From JAHDBG01 sp963922315 (GTDB taxonomy: Bacteria; Pseudomonadota; Gammaproteobacteria; Chromatiales; Chromatiaceae): a stretch of 24,354 nucleotides of DNA. Under the pieces are notes generated by a model. That model saw only the letters and a program-made list of their open reading frames with translations, searched no databases and was not told the origin of the DNA. Where the stretch lies: contig CAWUID010000033.1 of the NCBI GenBank assembly GCA_963922315.1, positions 1-24,354 of the forward strand, read 5' to 3'. Each line of letters opens with the position of its first letter. Position 1 is the stretch's first letter. Made by a program: the position numbers and the translations under genes. Shown here piece after piece: positions 1 through 7,670 of this stretch.

Positions 1-366
<366 letters not shown>

Positions 367-501
367 TATAACACCCAAATATTTTGGGTTTTGAGCAAAG
401 AATTTACGCATGATTCCCGGTGCTCATCAATCAAACCAGGTTCCTACAGTAAGTTTGCAATTACTCTTATTAAGTTTATTGCACACTCTCTGTAATCAGT
501 T

Positions 502-621
502 TGTCTGGCGGCCATAGAATATCGGAACCACCTGATCCCATCCCGAACTCAGAAGTGAAACGATATATCGCCGATGGTAGTGTGGGGTTTCCCCATGTGA
601 GAGTAGGTTACTGCCAGGCTC
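502..621 (+). rRNA. rrf: 5S ribosomal RNA
   Basis: This is a complete 5S rRNA of about 120 nt. It starts TGTCTGGCGGCC and ends ACTGCCAGGCTC, and these two ends pair as helix I. The internal block CCCGAACTCAGAAGTGAAAC and the run GATGGTAGTGTGGGGT are the conserved 5S landmarks. It lies 135 bp after the 23S end in the normal rrn order and is the last gene of the operon, since a terminator follows directly. Confidence 0.97.
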
Positions 622-629
622 TTAATTTT

Positions 630-667
630 AAAAAACCCTGATGGTCAAGCCATTGGGGTTTTTTTTT
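630..667 (+). terminator. rrn operon terminator
   Basis: A stem AAAAAACCCTGATGG / CCATTGGGGTTTTTT with loop TCAAG (including two G.U pairs) ends in a run of about nine T residues, directly after the 5S gene. This is a canonical intrinsic terminator. Confidence 0.9.
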
Positions 668-898
668 AGCAGATTCTGACGTCAGCAACGAGCCAGCACT
701 TTATGCTTCGTACTGGCAGCGCTTGATGATATACTGCATAGATATCTTAAGACGTTGGTTTCGTGCGGCAAGTTTTTGTGGAGTTTATGTCTCACAGGGC
801 TTGCAGTTTTTGTAATCAATACAAGTGTTAGGGTCGACGGGTGTTTAGCCTGAACGATCTATTTGTTTTGCTTTTATTGCAATCCCGGAGGAGTAACT

Positions 899-1678
899 AT
901 GTTAGAAACAGCGATCAAACGGAATTTATCCGTCTTAGTAGCACCTGTCAGTTTAGCTGTCAGTTTATCCCTTGGTGCTGTTTCGGCGCATGCCGGCAGC
1001 TATGTCACCTCGTCCAGTGGTGATATTGTGTACAACAATTTTGAAGAGTGTTGGGACTCAGTCACAGGTACTATCAAAGATGTATCTTATTGTGGCGATG
1101 TTGTCACCCACAAACCAGTTTCTGCTCCCAGCCTGGCAGGTGATTCCGACGGGGATGGTGTCAATGACGATATAGATCAGTGCCCGAACTCTCTGTATGG
1201 TGCTGTTGTTAATAGTGTGGGCTGTTTCGTAGATGGCGATGATGATGGCGTTGCTGACAGCCGCGATCGTTGCCCTGATACAGCTTCGGGCGCTTCCGTT
1301 GACGCTGAAGGTTGTGCTCTTTTCAGTGCACCTGAATCTTTGCACGAAATTCTGAGTGGTTTTGCTTTTGACCAGGCAAATACAGTCCTACTGAGGCCAT
1401 TTGACAAAGAGAAGCTCCAGAATATCGCGAAAACAATCACGAGCTTAAGTGGTGGTGATAAGCAAGTTCAAGTGATAGGCTATACCGACTCTATCGGGCC
1501 TGAAGCCTACAACCTGAAGCTATCCGAGCGCCGTGCACAGACTGTTGCTGATTACCTGGCAAGCCAAGGTGTGCGTAACATTACTGTTAAAGGCATGGGT
1601 GAAGCAGACTTTGTTGGTGATAATGATACCTCTGAAGGTCGTGCGTTGAACCGTCGCGTCGAAGTCATCGCCCAGTGA
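899..1678 (+). CDS. OmpA-family peptidoglycan-binding protein with TSP3 repeats
   Basis: This is a secreted envelope protein of 259 aa. Residues 1-32 form a signal peptide (positive start, hydrophobic core, A-H-A cleavage site), with no lipobox. A short segment around residues 45-52 (NNFEECWDS) resembles the N-G-x-x-E-C-W motif of many beta- and gammaproteobacterial OmpA-like proteins. Residues 82-140 hold two TSP3-type calcium-binding repeats (DSDGDGVNDDIDQCP and DGDDDGVADSRDRCP). Residues 155-259 form the OmpA C-terminal domain (GYTD 194-197, LSERRA 208-213, NRRVE 251-255), which binds peptidoglycan. There is no room for an N-terminal beta-barrel. ATG 899 is chosen because the strong ribosome site CGGAGGAG lies at 886-893; a TTG at 863 in the same frame is less likely. 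The gene is monocistronic between two terminators. No clear promoter could be picked in the leader (668-898). Confidence 0.9.
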   Translation: MLETAIKRNLSVLVAPVSLAVSLSLGAVSAHAGSYVTSSSGDIVYNNFEECWDSVTGTIKDVSYCGDVVTHKPVSAPSLAGDSDGDGVNDDIDQCPNSLYGAVVNSVGCFVDGDDDGVADSRDRCPDTASGASVDAEGCALFSAPESLHEILSGFAFDQANTVLLRPFDKEKLQNIAKTITSLSGGDKQVQVIGYTDSIGPEAYNLKLSERRAQTVADYLASQGVRNITVKGMGEADFVGDNDTSEGRALNRRVEVIAQ

Positions 1679-1735
1679 AGTTATGACTGATAAGGTGCAG
1701 TAAAAACTGCACCTCGATTCTGGCTATGAATCAGA

Positions 1736-1770
1736 AAAGCCTGTACCTTATTAGGGTACAGGCTTTTTTT
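1736..1770 (+). terminator. Terminator after the OmpA-family gene
   Basis: A 10-bp stem AGCCTGTACC / GGTACAGGCT with loop TTATTAG is extended by A-T pairs and followed by a run of T. A second small hairpin (GGTGCAG/CTGCACC, 1694-1713) lies before it. The structure could also stop transcripts arriving from kdsC on the other strand, although the T run on that side is shorter. Confidence 0.88.
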
Positions 1771-1790
1771 GTGTGTCGTTATGAAACCAG

Positions 1791-1948
1791 GGGGCGCTCT
1801 CAATGAGATGAGCGGAAATGATGTCGAGTCATTTTTTGCGCTGACAAGGCGCAATGAGGAGTCATAGTGGCTCTATTGCGATGAGTTGCAACACATCCAG
1901 TGCAGAAGAGGGCCGGAATTAAACCATGAAGTTGATTGAGAACGCCCC
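1791..1948. mobile_element. Candidate MITE with terminal inverted repeats
   Basis: The left end GGGGCGCTCTCAAT (1791-1804) and the right end ATTGAGAACGCCCC (1935-1948) are inverted repeats matching at 13 of 14 positions. Both ends are flanked by the same four bases, CCAG (1787-1790 and 1949-1952), as expected for a target-site duplication. The 158-bp interior has no convincing gene. It lies between the OmpA-gene terminator and the kdsC stop codon. Pairing ends plus a direct repeat support a non-autonomous insertion; the IS family is not recognised. A chance palindrome is possible, because the G/C runs make the flanking CCAG assignment somewhat flexible. Confidence 0.55.
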
Positions 1949-1969
1949 CCAGGTATGAAGACATTTGCC

Positions 1970-2503
1970 TTATCTCATATAACTCTCTATCAGCGGTTGG
2001 AGCTTGCCTTGTATTTGTAGCAACCATTCGCAGGCTTCGCGGACTGCACCCTGCCCACCTGGGTTGCTGGTACACCAGTGCGCTTGTCGTCTGACCTGTT
2101 CATGGGCATCTGCAACACTGATAGCGAGTCCGGCCTGACATAAAACAGGCAAATCAATCAGATCATCGCCCATATAGGCAATATGCTGGTTTTGCAGCTG
2201 GTGCTGTTGTTTGAAGTTGTTGTAGGCGTCTCCCTTGTCTGCAACTCCCTGGTAGATTTCGTGAATTCCCAGTGCATTCAGGCGGTTCGTCACGATGGGT
2301 GACTTGCGGCCACTGATCACAGCGACCCTGATTCCGACGCGTTGTAATAGTTGCAGACCAAGGCCGTCCCGCACGTGAAAGCTCTTAACGACTTCACCTT
2401 GTTCGTTAAAAAATAAGCGCCCATCTGTCATGACACCATCTATATCAAAGATGAAATGGGTGATAGTTACTGCTTTCTGATGCAGGCTTGTTGTCAGGTT
2501 CAT
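1970..2503 (-). CDS. kdsC: 3-deoxy-D-manno-octulosonate 8-phosphate phosphatase
   Basis: This cytoplasmic HAD-superfamily phosphatase of 177 aa hydrolyses KDO-8-phosphate to KDO and phosphate, a step in lipid A-core (LPS) biosynthesis. The nucleophile motif FDIDGVMTDG carries D20 and D22; the second motif ISGRKS and the late GDDLIDLPVL metal-binding motif are also present. The length is normal for the short, cap-less KdsC tetramer subunit. ATG 2503 is chosen because it overlaps the radC stop as ATGA, a sign of coupled translation; an in-frame ATG at 2533 would extend into radC. KdsC is usually next to kdsD and lptCAB, but here it is the last gene of a hemW-radC-kdsC set. Confidence 0.93.
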   Translation of the reverse strand: MNLTTSLHQKAVTITHFIFDIDGVMTDGRLFFNEQGEVVKSFHVRDGLGLQLLQRVGIRVAVISGRKSPIVTNRLNALGIHEIYQGVADKGDAYNNFKQQHQLQNQHIAYMGDDLIDLPVLCQAGLAISVADAHEQVRRQAHWCTSNPGGQGAVREACEWLLQIQGKLQPLIESYMR

Positions 2504-3177
2504 GTTTGCCAGCCTCGTTCGACTAAAGAACAATGTTCGCCACCACCAATGATGATGTGATCCAGAACCTTCACATCAATAAGTGCCAGTGCTTCGCGGA
2601 GATGATCAGTCATGCGCCAGTCAGCGGTACTCGGTTCAGCACTACCGGAAGGGTGGTTATGGCTGAAGATGACAGCAGCGGCGTTGTGTTGCAGGCTTTG
2701 TCGCACGACTTCGCGAGGGTGTACGTTGCTGCGGTTGATGCTGCCGCGAAATAATTCTTCGTAAGCAATAATCCGGTGTCGCGTATCCAGATAGAGTGCA
2801 GCGAACACTTCATAGGGGTAATGACGCAACCGGGATTTAAAGTAGTTAATAGTGAATTCAGGCGACGTTAATGTTTCGCCACGCTGCATGGGTTCGGTGA
2901 GGTGGCGATGGCTCATTTCGAGTATGGCGCGTAACTGGGTATATTTTGCTGTACCTAGCCCGGGTTTATCGCAGAACTCGGTTTGATCAGCTTGCAGCAG
3001 ATTACGCAGGCTGCCAAATTGTTGTAATAATTCTTGTGCGAGGTCTACTGCGCTCTTGCCTTTGACGCCGGTACGCAGAAAGATTGCCAATAGCTCTGCA
3101 TCTGTTAGTGAGTCAGGACCCTGTTGTAATAGCTTGGTGCGTGGTTGTTGCTCGTCGGGCCATTGTTTGATCGACAT
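2500..3177 (-). CDS. radC: RadC family JAB/MPN-domain protein
   Basis: This protein of 225 aa belongs to the RadC (YicR) family. The N-terminal part (about 1-90) has helix-hairpin-helix character (KPGLGTAKYTQLRAILE). The C-terminal JAB/MPN domain (about 103-225) keeps the zinc-site residues: E123 and the HNHPSG motif at 173-178, followed by PSTAD ending in D186. The family is widespread, but its biochemical role is unsettled: early claims of a DNA repair function were later traced to another mutation. The start MSIKQWP matches the usual family start; ATG 3207 would add ten residues overlapping hemW. It lies 7 bp after hemW and overlaps kdsC by 4 bases. Confidence 0.93.
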   Translation of the reverse strand: MSIKQWPDEQQPRTKLLQQGPDSLTDAELLAIFLRTGVKGKSAVDLAQELLQQFGSLRNLLQADQTEFCDKPGLGTAKYTQLRAILEMSHRHLTEPMQRGETLTSPEFTINYFKSRLRHYPYEVFAALYLDTRHRIIAYEELFRGSINRSNVHPREVVRQSLQHNAAAVIFSHNHPSGSAEPSTADWRMTDHLREALALIDVKVLDHIIIGGGEHCSLVERGWQT

Positions 3178-3184
3178 AATGGTC

Positions 3185-4327
3185 TCAAGTGGTATCAAAG
3201 TGAGCAAGCAGGTTATTCAGAAATAAGTGTCCACGTTGTGTCGGTTGCAGGTGAGTGGTCACCGGCTTGAGTAATTCCTGAGTAACAGCCGTTTGTATGG
3301 GCTGGTGTATCGTGGTGTAGGATAATCCGGTTCGTCCGGTAAATAATGTGATGGGTACGCCATGCGTCAGTCGTAGTGCATTCAACATGAATTCCAGTGG
3401 CAGGGCTTCCCGGGTAAGGGTATGTTTGTGATGAAGATAGTGCGTCGCTCGCTGATATTGCTCGGGATGGCGGTATTTGTTGCGGCGTATAATACGCCCG
3501 TCTGCTAAGGTCAGTTTGCTATGTGCGCCGGCGCCGATGCCGAGATAGTCGCCGAATTGCCAGTAGTTCAGGTTGTGGCGACAGTGACTACCGGGTTGGC
3601 TGTAAGCTGAGATTTCGTACTGTTGGTAACCATGTGCAGCAAGTTGTGTCTGTCCAGCCTGCATGATATCCGCAGTGGTGTCTTCATCCGGAATGGCGGG
3701 TGGCTGTCGATAAAATAGTGTATTCGGCTCCAAGGTGAGTTGATACCAGGAGATGTGACTGGTCTGGTAGCTGAGTAACTCTTGCAGATCCTGCAATGCT
3801 TCGGTCATTGTCTGTTCTGGCAGGCCATACATCAGATCCAGATTGATCTGTTCAAATCCGGCCTGCTGTGCGGCGCGGATAGCGGTTCGTGCTTCGTTGC
3901 GACCATGGATACGCCCTAACGCACGTAGCTTGGTATCATTCAGGCTTTGAATGCCGATAGAAAGGCGGTTGATACCGGCGGCACGATAATCTGTAAAACG
4001 TTGGTTATCGACGGTCCCTGGGTTTGCTTCCAGAGTGACTTCGATATCAGTAGCGAATGGCACGATCCGGCTGGCCTGATCCAGTATTTGCGCGATAGTT
4101 TTGGCACTGTACAGGCTGGGGGTGCCGCCACCAATAAAGATGGTTTGAATGGTACGGTTTTCAACCAGATCACTGTCCTGTGTCAGATCAGCCAGGAGTG
4201 TGTCGCGGTAACGGGCTTCGTTCAGTTCGATGGGTGCTGTGTGCGAGTTAAAGTCGCAATAAGGACACTTTCGTACGCACCAGGGTATGTGAATATATAA
4301 GCTGAGTGGTATTGTCTCAGGAGTCAT
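3185..4327 (-). CDS. hemW: Radical SAM haem chaperone HemW
   Basis: This radical-SAM protein of 380 aa is of the HemN-like/HemW type. The CxxxCxxC cluster motif is at C17, C21 and C24 (WCVRKCPYCDF). The later segment HNLNYWQFGDYLGIGAGAHS carries the HNxxYW signature that marks HemW rather than true oxygen-independent coproporphyrinogen oxidase, which has one more cysteine here. HemW binds haem and is thought to deliver it to membrane proteins; it is often mis-annotated as HemN. The start codon at 4327 abuts the start codon of rsxA on the other strand (CATATG), so its upstream signals lie inside rsxA. I see no strong ribosome site. The downstream partners radC and kdsC are tightly packed. Confidence 0.95.
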   Translation of the reverse strand: MTPETIPLSLYIHIPWCVRKCPYCDFNSHTAPIELNEARYRDTLLADLTQDSDLVENRTIQTIFIGGGTPSLYSAKTIAQILDQASRIVPFATDIEVTLEANPGTVDNQRFTDYRAAGINRLSIGIQSLNDTKLRALGRIHGRNEARTAIRAAQQAGFEQINLDLMYGLPEQTMTEALQDLQELLSYQTSHISWYQLTLEPNTLFYRQPPAIPDEDTTADIMQAGQTQLAAHGYQQYEISAYSQPGSHCRHNLNYWQFGDYLGIGAGAHSKLTLADGRIIRRNKYRHPEQYQRATHYLHHKHTLTREALPLEFMLNALRLTHGVPITLFTGRTGLSYTTIHQPIQTAVTQELLKPVTTHLQPTQRGHLFLNNLLAHFDTT

Positions 4328-4909
4328 ATGGGTGAGTATGCGCTGATTTTAGTCAGTACGGTTCTGGTTAATAATTTTGTGTTGGTCAAGTTTTTGGGCT
4401 TGTGTCCGTTTATGGGAGTGTCGCGCAGGCTGGAAACCGCGATGGGCATGGGTCTGGCGACTTCATTTGTGTTGACGTTATCGTCTGTCAGTAGCTATCT
4501 GGTGAATGCATACTTGTTGGAGCCACTCGATCTGGGTTATTTGCGTACGATTGCATTCATTCTGGTGATCGCAGCTGTGGTGCAGTTTACTGAGATGGTA
4601 TTACACAAAACCAGTCCGCTGCTGTATCAGGTGCTGGGTATCTTTTTGCCGCTGATCACGACGAATTGTGCGGTATTAGGTGTAGCCTTGCTCAACAGCC
4701 AGGAGCAGCATAGTTTTCTGGCATCGGCTTTGTATGGTTTCGGTGCGGCAGTTGGGTTTTCGTTAGTGCTGGTGCTGTTTGCGGCTTTGCGTGAGCGTAT
4801 TCTGGTGGCAGATGTGCCGGTGGTTTGGCAGGGCAACGCGATTGCGCTGGTGACTGCGGGTCTGATGTCGATGGCCTTTATGGGGTTTGCCGGACTGGTG
4901 CCGGGTTGA
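4328..4909 (+). CDS. rsxA: Electron transport complex subunit RsxA/RnfA
   Basis: This inner-membrane subunit of 193 aa, with about six membrane segments, belongs to the Rnf/Rsx ferredoxin:NAD+ oxidoreductase. The N-terminal signature VNNFVLVKFLGLCPFMGVS and the mid-protein PLITTNCAVLGVALL are very close to the E. coli protein; the two conserved cysteines in these stretches belong to the intramembrane iron-sulfur site. The start matches E. coli RsxA, and CAGGAG at 4318-4323 serves as the ribosome site, inside the hemW coding region. It overlaps rsxB by one base (TGATG). In many gammaproteobacteria Rsx reduces SoxR; in others Rnf links electron flow to ion pumping. Confidence 0.96.
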   Translation: MGEYALILVSTVLVNNFVLVKFLGLCPFMGVSRRLETAMGMGLATSFVLTLSSVSSYLVNAYLLEPLDLGYLRTIAFILVIAAVVQFTEMVLHKTSPLLYQVLGIFLPLITTNCAVLGVALLNSQEQHSFLASALYGFGAAVGFSLVLVLFAALRERILVADVPVVWQGNAIALVTAGLMSMAFMGFAGLVPG

Positions 4910-5439
4910 TGTGGTCTGCAATACTGGCGATTGCTGCGCTCGCTCTGTTTTTTGGTTTATTATTGGGTTATGCGGCGATTCGGTTCCGGGTACAGGGTGA
5001 TCCGGTCGCTGATCAGGTGGATGCTCTGTTGCCACAGACGCAATGTGGGCAGTGCAGTTATGCTGGTTGTCGCCCTTATGCTGAAGCGATTGCAGCAGGT
5101 GAAGCTGACATTAATCGTTGTCCACCGGGTGGTGAGGTGACGATGATTGCACTGGCGGATTTGCTTGGGCGCGATCCGGTGCCGCTGGAAGACGAGGCGG
5201 CGGCTGCAAAACCAAAAGCAGTGGCACGAATTATCGAGCAGGATTGTATCGGTTGTACTTTGTGTATTCAGGCTTGTCCGGTAGATGCGATACTGGGTGC
5301 GGCGAAACAGATGCATACTGTTATTGCTGAGGAGTGCACCGGATGCGAATTATGTCTGCCACCTTGCCCGGTGGACTGTATCCGTATGGAGACGGTTCCG
5401 GACACACCGGCAACCTGGCGCCGGCCTGACCCCGCGTAA
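4909..5439 (+). CDS. rsxB: Electron transport complex iron-sulfur subunit RsxB/RnfB
   Basis: This protein of 176 aa has one N-terminal membrane anchor (about 3-24). A cysteine-rich cluster site follows (CGQCSYAGCRPYAEAI, then a Cys at RCPPGG), and then two 4Fe-4S ferredoxin motifs (CIGCTLCIQACP and CTGCELCLPPCP). RsxB passes electrons from soluble ferredoxin-type donors into the membrane complex. The start at 4909 overlaps the rsxA stop by one base. rsxC, rsxD, rsxG and rsxE would normally follow, but the next gene is rpoE, so the remaining subunits must be encoded elsewhere or be absent. Confidence 0.95.
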   Translation: MWSAILAIAALALFFGLLLGYAAIRFRVQGDPVADQVDALLPQTQCGQCSYAGCRPYAEAIAAGEADINRCPPGGEVTMIALADLLGRDPVPLEDEAAAAKPKAVARIIEQDCIGCTLCIQACPVDAILGAAKQMHTVIAEECTGCELCLPPCPVDCIRMETVPDTPATWRRPDPA

Positions 5440-5480
5440 TAGTGATGTATATGATATTGTGTAAAAAAATGTTTTGTGGC

Positions 5481-5508
5481 GAAACTTTTTGTCAGACTGA
5501 GGTCTGTA
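5481..5508 (+). promoter_or_regulatory. Sigma-E-type promoter upstream of rpoE
   Basis: A -35-like GAAACTT (5481-5487) and a -10-like TCTGTA (5503-5508) are 15 bases apart. This resembles the sigma-E/AlgU consensus GAACTT-N16-TCTGA. Its position about 50 bp before rpoE fits the autoregulation known for rpoE/algU. The match is by eye. Confidence 0.6.
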
Positions 5509-5556
5509 TGTGCCATCTGCTGATCCTGCAATCCAGGGACTAAGGGAGACAAATGC

Positions 5557-6120
5557 ATGACCGCTGATAAAGCAATGGATCAGCGCCTGGTAGAACGGGT
5601 TCAAGGTGGTGATAAGCAGGCATTTGATGTTCTGGTGCTGAAATATCAGCAAAAAGTTGCAAGCCTGTTGATGCGTTATATTCGGGATCCGGACGAGGTG
5701 TTGGATGTCACTCAGGAGGCATTTATCAAAGCGTATCGCGCGCTACCTAACTTCCGGGGAGATAGTGCTTTTTATACCTGGTTATATCGTATTGCGATCA
5801 ATACAGCCAAAAATTATCTGGTAGCCCGTAAACGTCGCCCGCCACAAGATGATATTGAAGCTACCACGGCGGAACAACTCGAAATGGGTGGCCAGCTTAA
5901 GGAGCACGCAAGCCCGGAGCAGTTGGCGATACGCGACGATACATTACAGACTTTGAATCAGGCCCTCGACAACTTGCCGTCTGACTTGCGTACGGCGTTG
6001 ACGTTGCGTGAATTGCAGGGCCTGACCTATGCCGAAATCGCGGCAGCCATGGATTGTCCGATTGGCACAGTACGATCTCGTATCTTCCGTGCGCGTGAGT
6101 CAATTGCGGCTGCGTTATAA
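5557..6120 (+). CDS. rpoE: RNA polymerase sigma factor RpoE (AlgU type)
   Basis: This extracytoplasmic-function sigma factor of 187 aa has a sigma region 2 at about residues 25-95 (PDEVLDVTQEAFIKAYRAL, then FYTWLYRIAINTAKNYL) and a sigma region 4 at about 130-185 (LPSDLRTALTLRELQGL, then GTVRSRIFRARE). It directs transcription of envelope-stress genes, including its own operon. The start is supported by AAGGGAG at 5542-5548. It is followed by rseA, rseB and rseC in the order of Pseudomonas algU-mucABC. A sigma-E-like promoter lies upstream. Confidence 0.97.
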   Translation: MTADKAMDQRLVERVQGGDKQAFDVLVLKYQQKVASLLMRYIRDPDEVLDVTQEAFIKAYRALPNFRGDSAFYTWLYRIAINTAKNYLVARKRRPPQDDIEATTAEQLEMGGQLKEHASPEQLAIRDDTLQTLNQALDNLPSDLRTALTLRELQGLTYAEIAAAMDCPIGTVRSRIFRARESIAAAL

Positions 6121-6137
6121 ACGTATCTTTTTTATGA

Positions 6138-6659
6138 ATGAGTTATCCTCTCATGAACACATGTGAACAAGTTTCCTGTCTGGTGGATGGAGAACTGTCT
6201 GCCGATGACCACCTGGCGCTCAGCCAGTCTGTCTTGAAAGATGCTGAGATGAGTGCGGCCTGGGTGCGCTATCAGCAAGTACGTCAGTTATTGCAGCATG
6301 ATGTGGCCCCGGATGCTTCCGGGATTGCTGCTCAGGTACACCAGGCGCTGGCATCTGAACCAACGGTATTTGCTCCGGTAGTGAAAAAACCAGAAAGCGT
6401 GCCATATCATCGTTGGCGGTTAGCTATTGCAGCATCAGTGGTTTTGTTAACTATTGGTCTGGTGCCACACTGGATATCAGTGCAGGACACGCAGCCTGAT
6501 CTGGTACCGATTGCGCAGGTGTCAGCACCTGCGCAGGGTCAGTCAGCGCCGGCATATCTGAATCGTTATCTGTCAGAGCATCACGCATACCTGGGAGCCA
6601 GTCATGTGACACAGCCGAATGGGCGTGATTCTGTGATGGCGGTGCGGTATGTTCAGTAA
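6138..6659 (+). CDS. rseA: Anti-sigma-E factor RseA (MucA type)
   Basis: This inner-membrane anti-sigma factor has 173 aa. The N-terminal cytoplasmic domain carries the typical motif QVSCLVDGELSADDHLALSQ; it binds and blocks RpoE. A single membrane segment lies near residues 92-111 (LAIAASVVLLTIGLVPHWI), followed by a periplasmic tail. By analogy with E. coli and Pseudomonas, DegS/AlgW and then RseP cleave it under envelope stress. The start is uncertain: ATG 6138 and ATG 6153 are in frame and neither has a strong ribosome site; the later one gives a start nearer the family's usual length before the motif. It lies 17 bp after rpoE. Confidence 0.9.
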   Translation: MSYPLMNTCEQVSCLVDGELSADDHLALSQSVLKDAEMSAAWVRYQQVRQLLQHDVAPDASGIAAQVHQALASEPTVFAPVVKKPESVPYHRWRLAIAASVVLLTIGLVPHWISVQDTQPDLVPIAQVSAPAQGQSAPAYLNRYLSEHHAYLGASHVTQPNGRDSVMAVRYVQ

Positions 6660-6669
6660 GGTTTTTCTA

Positions 6670-7605
6670 ATGTCCATGCAGTGTCGGTTGTTAGTCCGAA
6701 TCACCGTGCTGTTTGGTGGTTTGATATTGCCAGTTGCTGGACAGGCACAAGCCCCGGTGTTGTCATCACCGGCAGATTGGTTGCAGGCGATGCATCATGC
6801 AGTGCATCACCTGAATTATGAAGGACATGTTGTTTATCAGGTAGGTTCTGATCTGGAAGTCATGCATTTACATCATGAGGGAAAAGCGACAGGCGAAGTT
6901 GAGCATCTGAATGTATTGAGCGGAACACCACATCAGATTTTGCGTGGTAGTGGTGCGATGCATCACATTCAAGGTCCTGATGAAAAGCAGCAGTCACATG
7001 ATCAGCATGTTCTGGATATGAACTGTTTGTTTGATTATCAACAGATGTTGCCGCACTATCGACTACGTTTAGGTGAAAAACACCGGGTTGCAGGCCGGTT
7101 AGCACAGATTCTATACATAGAACCACAAGATGCGCTTCGTTATGGGCGTCGCCTGTATCTGGATCAGGAAACAAAATTACCATTACGCTCCGTCCTGCTG
7201 GATCATCAGCAACAACCGCTAGCTCAGACACTGTTCACAGATTTAACGCTGAAAAAATCACCGATGGTTGCTATGCAGCATCCATCGCATAATCATACAG
7301 ATAAGTCTGATCTGTTTGCGGTGGCCCAGCGCTGGCAGTTTGTGGCATTGCCTGCCGGATTCAAAATGAAGCTGCACCATTATCTGTCGCAGGAAAAGCG
7401 CGAACATTTCATTTTTTCTGATGGTTTGAGCATGATTTCTTTGTACATAGAGCCCTGGGTGAAAGGCAGTCTGGAAGGGTTTTCTAAACAGGGTGCGACC
7501 TGGATATTAGGCGCGCGACGGCACAATCAACGGATGACCTTGTTGGGCAAGGTACCACAAGAAACCTTGTTGCAAGTAGTGGACGCGGCGCGACCCACAC
7601 CATAA
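6670..7605 (+). CDS. rseB: Sigma-E regulatory protein RseB (MucB type)
   Basis: This periplasmic regulator of about 311 aa has an N-terminal signal peptide (RLLVRITVLFGGLILPV, then AGQAQA). The fold recalls lipoprotein-binding LolA/LppX proteins. The family landmarks are NYEGHVVYQ near the N-terminus, a central segment RYGRRLYLDQETKLPLRS, and the C-terminal SDGLSMISLYIE. RseB binds the periplasmic part of RseA and protects it from the first protease until lipid or LPS signals release it. ATG 6670 is chosen because it puts a normal signal peptide at the N-terminus; ATG 6649 in frame would overlap rseA. The protein is unusually rich in histidine, especially in its N-terminal third. Confidence 0.9.
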   Translation: MSMQCRLLVRITVLFGGLILPVAGQAQAPVLSSPADWLQAMHHAVHHLNYEGHVVYQVGSDLEVMHLHHEGKATGEVEHLNVLSGTPHQILRGSGAMHHIQGPDEKQQSHDQHVLDMNCLFDYQQMLPHYRLRLGEKHRVAGRLAQILYIEPQDALRYGRRLYLDQETKLPLRSVLLDHQQQPLAQTLFTDLTLKKSPMVAMQHPSHNHTDKSDLFAVAQRWQFVALPAGFKMKLHHYLSQEKREHFIFSDGLSMISLYIEPWVKGSLEGFSKQGATWILGARRHNQRMTLLGKVPQETLLQVVDAARPTP

Positions 7606-7670
7606 TATCTATGCCGACGACACCCTCTCATCAGGCTTATTTAATCTCTGACCCCGTATTGTCAGGTGAT

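Noticed and set aside
367..501. Possible tRNA in the 23S-5S spacer
   Set aside because: No cloverleaf or TTCGA arm is visible; only a small hairpin is present.
695..720. Sequence CACTTTATGCTTCGTA resembling the lac promoter region
   Set aside because: Chance similarity; no matching -35/-10 pair at proper spacing could be placed.
1800..2075. Minus-strand open frame of 91 codons overlapping the kdsC end
   Set aside because: It overlaps kdsC in another frame, resembles no family, and mostly covers the inverted-repeat element.
4763..5316. Minus-strand open frames opposite rsxA and rsxB
   Set aside because: They are shadows of well-conserved genes and have no family features.
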